Shown piece by piece: positions 26,973-38,699 of a stretch of DNA of 64,000 nucleotides. The notes beneath the pieces are model-generated. The model had not been told where the DNA came from. It was given only the letters and a program-made list of their open reading frames with translations, and did no database searches. Source of the DNA: Zonotrichia leucophrys gambelii (Eukaryota > Chordata > Aves > Passeriformes > Passerellidae); assembly GCF_028769735.1 (NCBI RefSeq), contig NC_088171.1, positions 73,611,216-73,675,215 on the forward strand, given 5' to 3'. The position numbers and the translations under genes are program-made. Each line of letters opens with the position of its first letter. The first letter of the stretch is position 1.

Positions 26973-29900
26973 ATCAAAAGCCTTATTCTGCAAATTTTTC
27001 TCTGCAAGAGTTATTTATTCAGATAGACAGTCCTATTAAAATAAACTAGGCACATCTATAAAGTTATCCATGTGCATAACTGCTTATTAGATCACATACC
27101 TTGCAAGATGAAGCAGGTATCTGCATACTACCTGAAATTTTCCCAGACCAAATTATTTCCAGCTTAGATCACTGAATTTCTGATTCATTCACTGATGCAT
27201 TTAGAGGCTGTCACACTGATGACTGCAACAGATTCCCAGACAAAAAAAGGCAAGAGCCTGTCATTTGTGTGGCAAAGTAGCAACCCTCTATCAGACAGAG
27301 CCCTATACACACATGCATACAACATCCATCATCACCATAAAATTGAAAGCACAGGAATAAGCATTAGCAAAAGCAACAAAACTAGAGACCTATTTCATGA
27401 AAAGGATGATGTCAGGCAGGTAGATTAATGAACACTGGCAGTGGCAATCACTAAAGCCAAATGGCACATTCCAAAGAAGGTACACACAGTCCACTTATTT
27501 TATAAGTGACAGTAGTGCATCTGAAAGGGTAATTTCTTTAGTGTAAAGTGGAATGCATTACTATTTCTGGGCTCCACTCCTTTGATAGTTTTGTTAGTTC
27601 ATAAATGAAATGGACAAGAAAACAACACACAAGGTCAGAACGCTTCCAAAAAATTATAGGCCAGCCATTTTTTTTTTTTGTTGGTTTGTCTCAGTGAAAA
27701 AAATTACCTTTAAGTTAGTAACAGAACCATCTCAGACTGTATTTTAATTTAGATACATCAAATGTAGGAACAAAAACTTGTACAAAGATAGAAATATGAA
27801 GTGCATTCCAACTCTCACTGAAAATCAGTAGGTTTCAGCAATATGTTCCCTTAGGCTCTTCTAAAATCCTAGCCTTCAGCTTTATGCATGGGTCACATGT
27901 GTTTTTAGTACAGAAAAAACTGATATAATTGGTGTAATTTGAAGAGAAAGGGACAGTTTTTTATTCTCCATATGCAGTGTTGCTAACCTTGATGATAAGA
28001 CAATTTAGAGATTTACAGTCTTGTTAAATGTGATGAGATCATGCCTTGCTTGCAACATTGCCTTATCAAAACATAAGTGCATCAAATGCATTAATAATAC
28101 TACTGATAATTTTTTTTCATATACAGTAATGTTCCAATGAAATGCACTAATGAAACAAAATCAAAAATTCCCACAGGAAACCATTAACTTCTAAATATAC
28201 TATCTACCTCTGTCCGTTGTCTTTTTACAGGATATTTAAAATTATATAGCTGCATAATCAAGGTCTAAGGACCTCCTTTCCTTCAAGAAACCTTGAATGA
28301 GCTTTCTTTAAAAAAAAAAAATTCTGTTTTAAAGTATAAATAATTTCTAATTCATATTTGCTACAGATTGGGAATTAAATACCAACTATGAGTAAAATAT
28401 AATTTCACATAATTTTCAGTTCTTACCCCACACCAAGGAAGAAAAGGAAAATAACCTCCTAGTCTTGAAATAATATCTACTATTTGTTGTATAAAAGAAT
28501 ACTTTTTATAAAAGTTAAAGAAACTCTTGAAGAAATCCTTTTGTGCTCTACTTATACATCAGTGAATGATACCAAAACAGACAGTGTTATCTTCAAGCCA
28601 TGGCTCTATCTCTAGGACCTCCTCAAATACCTCCTAAAATTTTGGTCAGGATCTAGCTAAGCATGGAGGATGTATCAGCTTCTGAATGCCGACTGACATT
28701 CTAGTGCAAAATATAATGGAAACAGTAGAAAAAATATGTATAATACCTCCTTTTATATGCCTAAGATATATTATATTATACTGGAAAACACTTTGTTCCT
28801 TTCCAGAGGCCTTTAGCATTGTCATAGCCTTAAAATTTGCTTTAAGTGTAAGAAAAAAGCCAACTGATTTTAACTATGGAAAAATTTTACCTTTCTCTCA
28901 GAGTGCCTTAAAATGAAGTCCACAATCTCTGGTTCTCTGGAACTATGAGGCTAGCATGCTGGCACTCTGCAGAGTGCTGAATCAAGATAGCTATAGAGAA
29001 ATTAGAATCAGATTAGGAGCACATTCCAGCCTTGAAGTGTTCTTGGAAAAGCAGGCCCACCGCTGCTGTAAGCTCTGTTTTGTTAGAAGCGTGGGACTCT
29101 GGCACTTGCAAAATGCTCCCTTGTCATGGGGGGAAATCACAGGCCTGGGAACCTACTGGAATACTCTGTTAGGGTAAATACTTCCCAAAGTGAACCTGGA
29201 AAAACCTTATCGCTGCATGCTGAATGTGTGAGTCCTATTATGCTTCCAAACTTGATCAAACAGGTTTATACATTTCTGACTACCCTGCCAGCTCTCTGCC
29301 AGGAGAAAAATCCAGCTAGGTATACATGAAATGTCTGAAATGTTCTTTCTATATGAAAGAAGAAAAGATACAAAAACAGTCTCATTTTCCACTGAAGCTT
29401 GCCAGATGAAACCAGAGGGGGAAATAGCAACTACTTGACTGCAATAAAAATAACTTGCTCGTTTAACTAGAAGCTTGTTTATGCATTTGATTGGATAACA
29501 TTACCACAGAGAATTCTTAGTATTAATTATGCTGTGTCTTTTTTATTTTAACATTTTGAACAACAAAACCATTTTGTTTCAAATACATTATGAGCCTTGT
29601 CTATTGTAACTCAATTTTGGTCAAGCTGTAAAACTACAAAACCATGCTGAATACAATTAAAGCAAAGTTATTCTACTTACAATAATTTAACCCTCAAGCT
29701 AGAAGTTGTTTTCTATTTTTTCATTCAAATTAGTCCTGAGAAGATTCACAGGCATATGTCAGCTTGAGAATCAAGTTATGTGAGAAAAATATCACAAGAA
29801 AGCAAAATCTACTAGAGAAAAATCCATAAAAAATATCTAATCTTTGTTTAATTAAACTTGCTTCATTGAAAAACAGGGAAAAAACCAACAATCTTTAACA

Positions 29901-32900
29901 AAGTTAGGTTTCTTAATATAAGTAGGTGGATGGAAAAAAAAGAAACTCTAAAAGGTTAGAGGTGCAAGAAAATCATAATATTTTTTCAGTAAACCCTTAT
30001 TTATAAATTGTTTGTTTTTTTAAATATCATGGCCAATTCAGAGAGAAAGTTCTCTTGAAACTGCAGAATTCACACATATTTTCATTTTCCTTTCACTTCG
30101 CTAAATAACTTCTCCAGAATTTGTAGTAAACAAATATTGTTGGAGGTAAGAGTACTAGAATGGGTCATTCCATGAGAAACAAGAATCATGATGGTTTATT
30201 GTTTCAGACTATAAATCTGTCTTTTTACTCTGTCTTTTACTTTCTGTTTTTTCAGTGCTGCTATGATCTTGAGTCACTGTTTGCATCTCTTTATTAATTT
30301 AGTTTTGGAGTTCTTAGGCAATCTACAATTCAAAAGCAAGCTTTCTCCTACCATTTAACACTGTTGAACAAACAGAAGCTTCTACTTGGAAAGGGACTAC
30401 CAAATCAAGTTGTACTTCCATCCAAATAATTAGAAGTGGTATATCTACTCCAAATTGCTTTATTACTGTACAAGAACCTTAAAAAAGGATGCGCTGATGA
30501 AACAAACAATGGAAAGGGAAAGAATGCTGGTATAAACAGGGTCAGCTGATGTTTAGGAAATAACTGAAGGCCAAGATCAATCGTGATACTCTTCAGTTCA
30601 TGGTCGTGAAAACTGAAGAAGAGTCAAATGTGTACCAGGGAATGAAACCACTATTCATTTTTTCAAGGTTTCATAAGAAATGGTCATAGAACAATTTTAC
30701 TTTCTGTTTTCTCAGTGCTGTTATGATCTAGTAGGATCTCTCTTTTCTTCTATGCACACAACATGCTAAAAGGCTTCTGGCTCCAGCAGGAAGGGGACAA
30801 AGCATTACAAAAGGTATTGTACTGTAAAACAAATTTATTGCATGCAATGACAGCCCTAAAGAGACTGATGCTTTACTCTGTCAGTTGTTCTGGATGTGGC
30901 TACCTAAATGATGCCATCTGCAATCAGAGTCAAAAAGAAGTGTCTCTTTAGACTTGGGTTCAGCCACTATTATTCAGCTCAGAAATTCACAGTGAATAGG
31001 ACCACCTCTGACAAAGTGCAACCCACCAGATTCACAAAAACTTCACAAAGTGAGCTCAGAAGCAATTCTCAGTATTAGAGACATTATATCATCACCTTTA
31101 GCAAAAGCTTCAGCAGCCCAGTCTCCAAAAACAAAAGCTTTGTCATCATGAGGTAAAAGACAGCATAAGCCATGGCATATGAGACAGAAATTTAAAAATA
31201 TATCAGTTGATACAATTCTCCAATATTCAATGCATTTGCAACAGTTCATTGCTGTAACCTAACAAAAAAATCTTTGGTCTGAGAGGTTTCACCATGTAAT
31301 TTCCACATAGCATATAAAGCAAATCATGCATCTGAGATTCACTACTTAGCTGTTTTTGTGATTTTATTAGGCCTGGAATTGAACTAAACATGATGTGTTG
31401 TTCACTATAGTTTTGAAATTCAGCTTTTAAAAAACATAATCAGACAAGTCATAAAAAGGTTTGATTTCTAAATCCAAAAGCAGAACTTAAATTTTATGAA
31501 AAATATGCTGGGATTTTTAAACATGGAAGTGCATTTTTCTGTGTGTTAGAGGTATTAAATTGGCAGGTGTTAAGAGTATGTATGGAAGTTTCCAGAAAAA
31601 AAAGCTATGATGAAAAACCAACACTGTAGTCACACTAACTATACCAATAGCTAAAATTAATCTTAAGTCTGGACTCTCTAAAAGCTAAGTCTGGCTTTTT
31701 TTTCTTAAGAAACTGAAATATTAGATCTTCAACTGCCATTAACATCAGTTTAAATTCTTCTGAAACAGACACCAATCAATAGGTTGTTTGAAATACTCAT
31801 TCTGTACTGAACAATTGCCCTCAATTCCATATCTCCATGTGAAACCTTCATAAGAAGCAGTAAAGGCCCTGAGGCATAAGGGAGGGAGCATCATATGTCT
31901 TGTTTTCTGTACCATGGTGCAAAACACACACAGAACTTGCAGACAAATCTATGGAAGCTGATGCAGTTGCACCCAAGGATGGTGTTGAGGCACTATCTCA
32001 GTGTTTTACAGAGAGCATCAGCTGATGGCAAATATCTTTAATATGAATCTTTTCTTTCACCTAAGTTTCTATGCTACAATGTAATAATATTTGTCTTTTA
32101 TTTTGGACTCAAAAAATAATTTTTACATACCTGGCGATTTATGCTGAGGAAGTAATAACATTTAATTTACTAAACAGAGTTTTCTCTAGCCTTTTATCTT
32201 ATTATTACTCCTCAATATTTCTAATATCTGGAACAACTAAAGCAATCTGCCAGGTAGCCACAGTACTGCAACAAAACCAGTCCTTCATTACAAGAAGAAC
32301 AAAGAATTTCAAAGTATTAACATAAACCTAGAATAAAACAGTGACAAAGCTCAGAGTTCAATGTAAAGAAAAAGACTGTGACTGCTCTGTATGTGTATAA
32401 AAACCCTCCTAAGAAATCTAATTTTTGCTTTGAACTGTTTGTGCCAACAAAGAGTTTCTAACTGAAAAACAATGACAGAGAAGGAATAGCTGCTTACTCA
32501 GGAGGTGTTAAAGTAATTGTCTTGGATGATTCTGCAATTTATCATACAATTCCAGCCTCCAAAATGTCCAGTACAAATGTGTGAGGATATCTACAGACAC
32601 ATATCACTTAGAACAAAGACAAATAAGACAAAGGCACTGTGCTCCAAAATCTTGGTCCTTATTTCTGCTAGGAGAAACAATTAAATTACAAAACCAACCA
32701 AGACAAAATTTCGGGAATGCATTTATACAATTGAAAGGTTGATATCACATGCAGATATTGTTGAAGACGTTTCAGGTGCATAGAAATAGATATTTATTTA
32801 TTTATGTACTACCTGGGAGCATCTGAAGTGCAACACTGTCAAACTGGGTAAATGGCTATTCTCAACACTACTAAGAAAATGCTATGAGATAATGCTTGTA

Positions 32901-34305
32901 TTAGAAAAACTACACAGACATTTGTTATATTAACAAATTGCCTTCAGAAATGTAAGCAAACTAGAACAAAACTGGGCCATTTTTCGAGTAATATAAATCT
33001 TCTGCCTTAATTATTTTAAGGAAATACTCTTGATATTTTGAAACAGTGTCCATGGGATTTTTATACTGAACACTTCTATCATCCTAAGACCCACAGATAA
33101 GATGGTAAAAGTTCATATCTAATATAGTTGAAAAAACAGTGTTCAAATATTCTTCAATCAAAGAAAATTTTTATTTCTGCAATTGGAAAAACTGTATTTG
33201 ATTCATACATTGTTAAAGACTTCATCATCTATTAATTATGAATTATCAATCAGGACATGATTAATATAAATATGGTTTAAACCCAAATACATGCATGCAT
33301 TTTGCGACACTGTGATTGCATAGTCAGATAAAATTTTAGTAAAGCATGTGAGCAAATAGGACAAATGCAGGTAGATGCAGTTGCAGGTAGGAGGCACTCA
33401 AGTAATAAAAATTGTCATGGAAAAACCCCATAAACAGAGGGAGTTAAAAGTGGCAGAAGTCCAGCTGAACACCCTGGAAGAACAATTGGCAGGACAGAAG
33501 CAAACCAAACAAGCAGGTGAGCAGACTCCCCTTCTCAGGAGGAGCAATAGCATAAAAACATCTGGTGTATGACAGATGAAAGAGGCAAGCCTATTTCACT
33601 TCCAACTTGTCTCATCAAAGAACTCTCAAGCCTGATCATTCAGGTCTCTGAAAATAAGGACCAACAAGAACTGCAGTCATTATTAAATATGGAATTGTAT
33701 ATTCACAACAATTTAGAACATATATCTTAAAAATTGCGTTTCATATATACCAATGATGATCAATATTGTGTAAGAATGACCATGAACAAGAAGAATAGCG
33801 TTTGTGAGAGAATTTTGTAAAAATCAGTTTTGAAGCTTAAAACTGGCCTGATATTTCAGTCTGCAAATGCTCCTATGCCAGAGTTCTCTAATTCCCTAAG
33901 CAATACATATATCTATTCAAATGTAATACAGCATTGATTTCATTGCTACTGAAGTACTCAATTTATCATATGAGCACCACAAACTTATGGTAGATTGGCT
34001 CAATTTGAAGAATTCCCCAAAATGCAGTATTTGTGAAATTACAGAAGTTTGGACTTTCATTTCCCACATGGATCCGTCTGGCCTTTTACTTTAGTTTAAA
34101 TAAAATTTGTTCGACATACATTCACACTCTCTCCACTCTCTCTAGAAAAGCAATAGGTAGATAACAAGACAAGTTGTCCAAAAAAAAATTCCAGAAGTTT
34201 CCCAATTTTTTGATATCTTGCAGCAGAGCACAGTAGAGACATAACTACAGCTTCTTCTGTATTAAATTTGCTAGGTGCTAGACTCTGCCAGGAAAAACGC
34301 AAATG
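26973..34305. other. Gene-free AT-rich interval, nothing recognised
   Basis: More than 7 kb in which I recognise no gene, transposon or RNA gene. The open frames are short (the longest is 84 codons, at 32071-32325) and resemble no known family. The base composition is uniformly AT-rich. A short TTTA/TATT repeat occurs near 32788-32804. Conserved non-coding elements cannot be excluded without an alignment. Confidence 0.55.
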
Positions 34306-34352
34306 TTGTTGTGGTGGATCACTCACCGTTTGTGAGTGATCCACCACAACAA
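34306..34352. repeat. Perfect 21-bp inverted repeat with 5-nt loop
   Basis: The left arm at 34306-34326 and the right arm at 34332-34352 are exact reverse complements (ttgttgtggtggatcactca plus c, and its complement). They are separated by the five bases cgttt at 34327-34331. The next outward pair (34305/34353) is G against T, so the perfect match ends there. Transcribed, it would fold into a very stable hairpin. It lies about 50 bp from the left edge of recognisable mitochondrial sequence. Possible origins are a fold-back (templated) insertion at a repair junction or a short inverted duplication. I do not know whether it is transcribed. Confidence 0.92.
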
Positions 34353-34404
34353 TACAATGTACACATCAATTCAATCTCTTAAGGAGGTCAGGGCTGTGCT
34401 TTTA

Positions 34405-34735
34405 AGACTGTCAGATTGTGGTAGCTTGAGTCCTTTCTTCCTGAGGTGGATGGTGGGGTAGCTCTAAGAAGGGGTATAGACTTCAATCTTTGGCTTACAA
34501 GACCAATGTTTTGATAAACTATTAGAGTTGATTAAAGTTTGAGTAGTTTGCTTTCTAGGGCAGCCGCAAGGGGGAATAAAACTAAGATGATTGTGAAATA
34601 TGTGAATGAGGCTAGTTGGCCAATGATGATGAATGTTCTACTGGAGTGTTCTACTGGCTGGCTGCCTACTCAGGTTAGGATGAGGACGTTAGCGACTAGG
34701 GTTCAGATATGTTTGGGATGTTGTCATTCATCTTT
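34405..34735 (-). pseudogene. NUMT: nuclear copy of mitochondrial cytochrome b 3' end, tRNA-Thr and flanking DNA
   Basis: The minus strand reads as bird mitochondrial DNA in the order cytochrome b C-terminus, tRNA-Thr, then the start of a tRNA-Pro-like stretch. In the vertebrate mitochondrial code the sequence upstream of a 13-bp duplication gives [15 protein letters not shown], with TGA read as Trp, and downstream gives [14 protein letters not shown] followed by a typical hydrophobic end and a TAA stop (complement at 34532-34534). This matches the last transmembrane segment of cytochrome b. Decay is visible: a 13-bp tandem duplication (tgttctactgg at 34634-34644 and 34647-34657) shifts the frame, and small deletions occur further upstream (about 34700-34720). 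Both ends are approximate: similarity fades right of 34735 and left of about 34405. It is a non-functional nuclear insertion. Confidence 0.88.
34460..34529 (-). pseudogene. Mitochondrial tRNA-Thr copy inside the NUMT
   Basis: The minus strand starts aactctaatagtttatc and ends cttagagct, giving near-complementary acceptor ends (ctctaa with ttagag). The anticodon TGT is the complement of aca at 34497-34499, in the seven-base loop cttgtaa. Order and spacing relative to the cytochrome b stop codon (two bases away) match vertebrate mitochondrial DNA. As nuclear DNA it is a pseudogene. Confidence 0.85.
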
Positions 34736-36916
34736 TGCAACAATTTATATTTCGCTTTTTTGATTTGATAGTTCATTATGCTGTTTTCACCATCACTCTG
34801 CAAAAATGGAGATGAATTCAATGAAGCAAAAGGCAGCCAAAAACCAAGCCTATTTTATGTCTCAGACTGCCTTTCTACTCAGAACTACTTTGCTCTCGTT
34901 GCCTTAAAACACTTAGCGCCTCAGGGCTTGTGCTGTCTGAGGCATTATGTCTTATAATCAAGTTTATATCCTCAACAGAAAAGTCCCATTGGACTGAGAA
35001 ATGCAATATTTATAACTTCAAGAAATGTTACTGGTTCATTAAGCATTTCCAAGTTATTCTCCTCTAAAAACAGTTGCCACTGATTGCATTTGTAAAGTAC
35101 CCCTCTTATGCAGCATTACAAAGCATATACTTCTGCTCCTGTAACCATTTAGCAAGTGTTACACCAATTTTGCAATACGATCTATTGGGATACATCTATA
35201 ATATCTGTTGGAAAACATCTTTCCAACCACCTCACAGCTGCAATAGCTTTGAAGCCCTGCTCACAAATATTTTATTTCAGATATAAATTTTTAAGCTTCC
35301 ACTGATTTCAACAATGCATCTCAAGCCTGTAGATTGCTGAAATGTCACCATGACTTGTGCATCATAAAGTAGTCCCATGAATTTTTGTGGCAAGAGTAGT
35401 GCCAGTTGTTCTAGGTTCAGAGATGCCAAAGAATGAAGCTGTTTAACCAAACTCTCCTTTTGCATGTTGCTTTTACTCACTCTTCAGTGTAGCCGTGTTT
35501 CCCACCATGGTCTTCAAGGCAATTACCTCACAAACAGAAACCACAATTAGATTCTATGTTTACTACAAATAACACTGGGGAAAATTAGTACATACTGAAC
35601 TCAGATGAGCTACATACCTTTCTGCTGAATTCAAAAGATCTTGGAACTCAGCAGGGAGCATACCAATTATTTCAAACTAAACCTGTGTATTGTATAAATG
35701 GCAGTGTTAAATGCATGGCAAATATGAATCTATATCCCTTCTCTAGAGGCTGAGACTCAGACAGTATCCTCATGTGATGTTAATGTTTCTGTCCTTCAAA
35801 GACCTTGCCAGTATCTTCAGGCAAAAAGGAAGAAACGAAGATCTAATAATATATATATATATATTTAGCAAAAGCATTTGTGTTGTGGAGAAAAATATTA
35901 GCCTTATTATACATCATAAAAGGAAACTTTCTCCAATTCCTCTTAAAGGCAATAACTTTAAGTAACTGAATGCTGAAATGTGTTTTTCCCTTCACATGCT
36001 AATAAGTCTAACTGAATATACTTGAAGTTTTTTTTTTGCTCTAGGCCCCTAAGCAGATTTTTTTCTATCATCTGCAGAGCCTGTTGGCTGTTACAGTTAT
36101 AATATGTTCAATATTTTAAATTTCACTGCATAAAGGGTTCCTGCAGTTTGTTAATCTTTCCAACCAAGATATTAAAGTCTCTTAACAGGCTTTTAAGGAT
36201 GTTTTGAACACCTAAAAGATTTTCTAAAGACAACTGCTAAACGAAAAATCAAAAAACTCAACAAAAAATAAAACAAAAAGAAACAAGAACAGAAATAGGT
36301 GAAAATTAATACCTAGCAGTTAAGGTATGAAACAGCTTCATCAGTAGCAGAGCTTTTAAACTGTAGTTAAAATAAAATAGATGGTACTGTGTGCCAACAA
36401 ACATAAGAATATGATCATCACTGAAGAGAGCCACTGGACAAAAATTTTTTACCACCCATTTTACAACTCACTTAGCAGATGTGATTGTTCATCCCCTTAG
36501 CATAAAAGATGAGGAATTTACTCTTTAGGCGTAATTTTCTCTGAAAACAGAACTCTTGCTCACTATTGAACTAACCATTTCCTGAAGATGGACATTATAT
36601 CATGAAGGGAATAAAAAATAATATTCTGCTGTTTATTTTGACACAAAATATACCTGTTTGTAAGACTTTTATCAAAGTCTCAAAGCACCCACAATATGAG
36701 CAATTAAAGAAAGGATTAACTGTTATTCATTCAATTTTGCCTTTTTATCTCATAAGAAATATGTACAGAAAAATGTATCTTTAACACAGAACTTGTGTCC
36801 TTTTCAGTGTATCCAAGAAGGGAACATATTACTTACTGCAAACATTTGAAGGGTTCACAGGTCAAATCTCCATAAATATTCCTATTGTTTTCTCTAACTT
36901 ACATAAGCATTTGTTA
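34736..36916. other. Gene-free interval, nothing recognised
   Basis: No coding or RNA gene and no transposon was recognised. There is a short TA repeat at about 35849-35865. Open frames are at most 70 codons and are not credible. Confidence 0.55.
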
Positions 36917-37142
36917 GGACTTGTTAGGGCGAGGGGAAATGGCCTCAAGTTGTGGGAAGGTATCTTCAGGTTGTACATATCAGGCTTCCCAAGAGAGTGG
37001 TGGAGTCACCATTCCTGGAAGTGTGCAAAAAACAAGCAGATGTGGCACTTTGTAATATGATTTAAGTGGATATGGTGGTATTTGGTTGAAAGCTGGATTC
37101 ATTGATCTTGGAGGTCTTTCCCAACTTTATTGATTCCATGAT
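36917..37142 (+). mobile_element. CR1 LINE fragment, 3' end, plus strand
   Basis: A plus-strand CR1 3' end. It starts at a degenerate aggacttgttagggcgaggg block, passes through ccaagagagtggtggagtca (36990-37009) and ccattcctggaagtgtgcaa, and ends in the typical CR1 tail gaggtctttcccaactttat followed by tgattccatgattt (37129-37142). The element is heavily 5'-truncated, about 225 bp, and has an internal deletion relative to the usual consensus spacing. The solo LTR starts 52 bp downstream. Confidence 0.88.
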
Positions 37143-37189
37143 TTTACACTTTACAGTGAAAGACAAATAATATCTTCTAAGCTAGGCCT

Positions 37190-37194
37190 GAAGC
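37190..37194. repeat. Target-site duplication, left copy
   Basis: The five bases gaagc directly precede the LTR's first TG. The identical five bases follow its terminal CA at 37814-37818. A 5-bp duplication is what integrases of some retroviral classes (for example ERV-L type) generate. Confidence 0.85.
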
Positions 37195-37595
37195 TGTGGG
37201 ATCTCAGCACCTCAGGACTGAGGTGCCGAGCTACCGAGACCACCCTTGGGGGGCTCGGGAGTCCTGGAATGTTGCCAGAAGTGTCTGGTGGCTGGACTTT
37301 GATCCTACACAGGAGACGACACCTGTATGAGGATAGGAGGATTTCACCGGGGTGAATGGTGAAGGGATTAGTTAATTAGAGAGTGAGACACAGGGTTTAG
37401 GATTTATGTACAGGGGGGTTTAGAGAAGTAAGATGGAGGAATTGGGGCGTGTCCTGTCCTTCTTCTTCTTCTTCTTCTCCTCCATCTTCTTTCGTGATGG
37501 TGGCGCTTTGGGATTGGTCATTACTGAAAGTGCACCGGACAATAAAATAAAAAGGATTGGGGAGAAATGATAAATATTGTACACGTAACCATGGG

Positions 37596-37601
37596 TATAA
37601 A
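37596..37601 (+). promoter_or_regulatory. LTR TATA box
   Basis: The sequence tataaa sits within gggtataaagat, about 100 bp upstream of the LTR polyadenylation signal. This is the usual spacing in a retroviral LTR, and transcription would be expected to start roughly 25-30 bp further on. Whether it is still active is unknown. Confidence 0.6.
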
Positions 37602-37697
37602 GATAGGTGACTGTCTGGAGGGCAGTACAGTGTGCTCATGGCTGGCTGCTGAGCAGACCTCTGTCGGGCCGAAAGAAAATCTTTTAGATAAACAATT

Positions 37698-37703
37698 AAT
37701 AAA
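37698..37703 (+). terminator. LTR polyadenylation signal AATAAA
   Basis: A canonical AATAAA hexamer lies in the 3' third of the solo LTR, downstream of the TATA box. It would mark the R-U5 boundary region. An additional AATAAA-type run near 37541-37551 lies upstream of the TATA box and is less likely to be the LTR's signal. Confidence 0.55.
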
Positions 37704-37813
37704 CATAAAAACCGAAAGAAGAACTGAAGCCTCTTCTTGTCCTTTGACACGCGGGCTGCCCCAAGGCCACTCCGGGCCTTTCCAGGCCCTTCAAACAGCC
37801 GAAAAACCGGACA

Positions 37814-37818
37814 GAAGC
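37814..37818. repeat. Target-site duplication, right copy
   Basis: The bases gaagc directly follow the LTR terminus CCGGACA and match the five bases at 37190-37194 exactly. Confidence 0.85.
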
Positions 37819-38699
37819 TGTGCAATCCACACATGTAACATGTGTTCAAAGACTCATGAGTTTCAAAGTTCCACGCTGATAGTATCACCATCTCTTCAGA
37901 CATCACTAAGAACTATTAAAAAAAAAACAAAAAAAACAAGGAAGCATTTCTTAATCTCTCTAGAGTCCAGTAGGCTACAATAACATTAATCTACTCAGGG
38001 AGAAATAGTCAAGAGGCAAAAAACAAGCAGACTGCAAAGTTGTCAGATGTTTAGGTAGAAGACAGTCTGACAGAGACAGATAGGAGTAGTACACCTGTCA
38101 AAATGAATTTAACTCAGAATCTTTGTTAGATAAGGTCAAGGCAGCTCAAACGGACAAGGAATATAATTAATTCAACTGTTTAAATAGACTGCATGGTTGT
38201 TCAGTCATAAAGAATAAAGAGATTGGATACAGGGTCCAGGTGCTACCTGTCCACAACAGACGTCCAAGTACCTCATTTGGCTGAGACAGTACCAAAAGTA
38301 AGTTTTCTTCTGGCTACCTACCCAGAAATGGCTGGAAGGCAATTGAAGATATTAGCATAGAGACCATTAAAGTATATCACCCAAGAATGACATGTCTTGC
38401 CCATTATAAAAAGAAGCTCAGGTAGACATTTAAGATCATTAAATAACTGTTTAACTCACTTATATTGCTCTGAATGCACACTCGTAAAAATACAGACTAT
38501 ACCTATAGAAATCACTGCTGGATTTTTAGAGACTTTCTAGGGAGAAATAAACTGCTTTTGCCCAAGTACAATACTCAAAAAATTGCAGTCTATTATGTTA
38601 GATTAGGTAATAAAAACCCATCTGCACACCTAAAAAGGATCCTTACCCTGGCTGCTCTCAAGTCCATCAGAGGAACAGTCAGCCTCTATCAGGCCCATC
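37819..38699. other. Gene-free interval, nothing recognised
   Basis: This is ordinary AT-rich sequence with an A-rich tract near 37919-37938. No gene or named element was recognised. Confidence 0.5.

Larger units (their letters stand above)
37195..37813 (+). mobile_element. Solo long terminal repeat of an endogenous retrovirus (619 bp)
   Basis: The element begins TGTGGGATC and ends CCGGACA, so the ends are the canonical TG...CA. It is flanked by a perfect 5-bp direct repeat gaagc (37190-37194 and 37814-37818). No second LTR, gag, pol or env sequence lies nearby, so this is a solo LTR left after recombination between the two LTRs of a provirus. Regulatory layout on the plus strand: a TATA box at 37596-37601, then a polyadenylation signal AATAAA at 37698-37703, about 100 bp downstream, consistent with U3, R and U5 in that order. 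Near the left end is a hairpin (gcacctcag, two bases, ctgaggtgc, from 37207), and inside U3 there is a (CTT)n stretch (about 37460-37476). It is more GC-rich than its surroundings. Because its ends and duplication are intact, it is probably fairly young. The avian family name was not recalled with certainty. Confidence 0.92.

Noticed and set aside
33375..33572. 65-codon plus-strand frame with a glutamine-rich, helix-like stretch and a good splice donor (caggtgagc near 33513)
   Set aside because: The donor-like word lies inside the open frame, there is no convincing acceptor upstream, and the peptide resembles no family that I recognise.
34539..34763. 74-codon plus-strand frame
   Set aside because: It is antisense to the cytochrome b remnant of the NUMT and therefore a shadow frame.
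37397..37906. Longest open frame in the window, 169 codons on the minus strand
   Set aside because: It runs antisense through the solo LTR and both its ends. Its acidic run comes from the (CTT)n stretch. No domain is recognisable, so it is a chance frame in GC-richer DNA.
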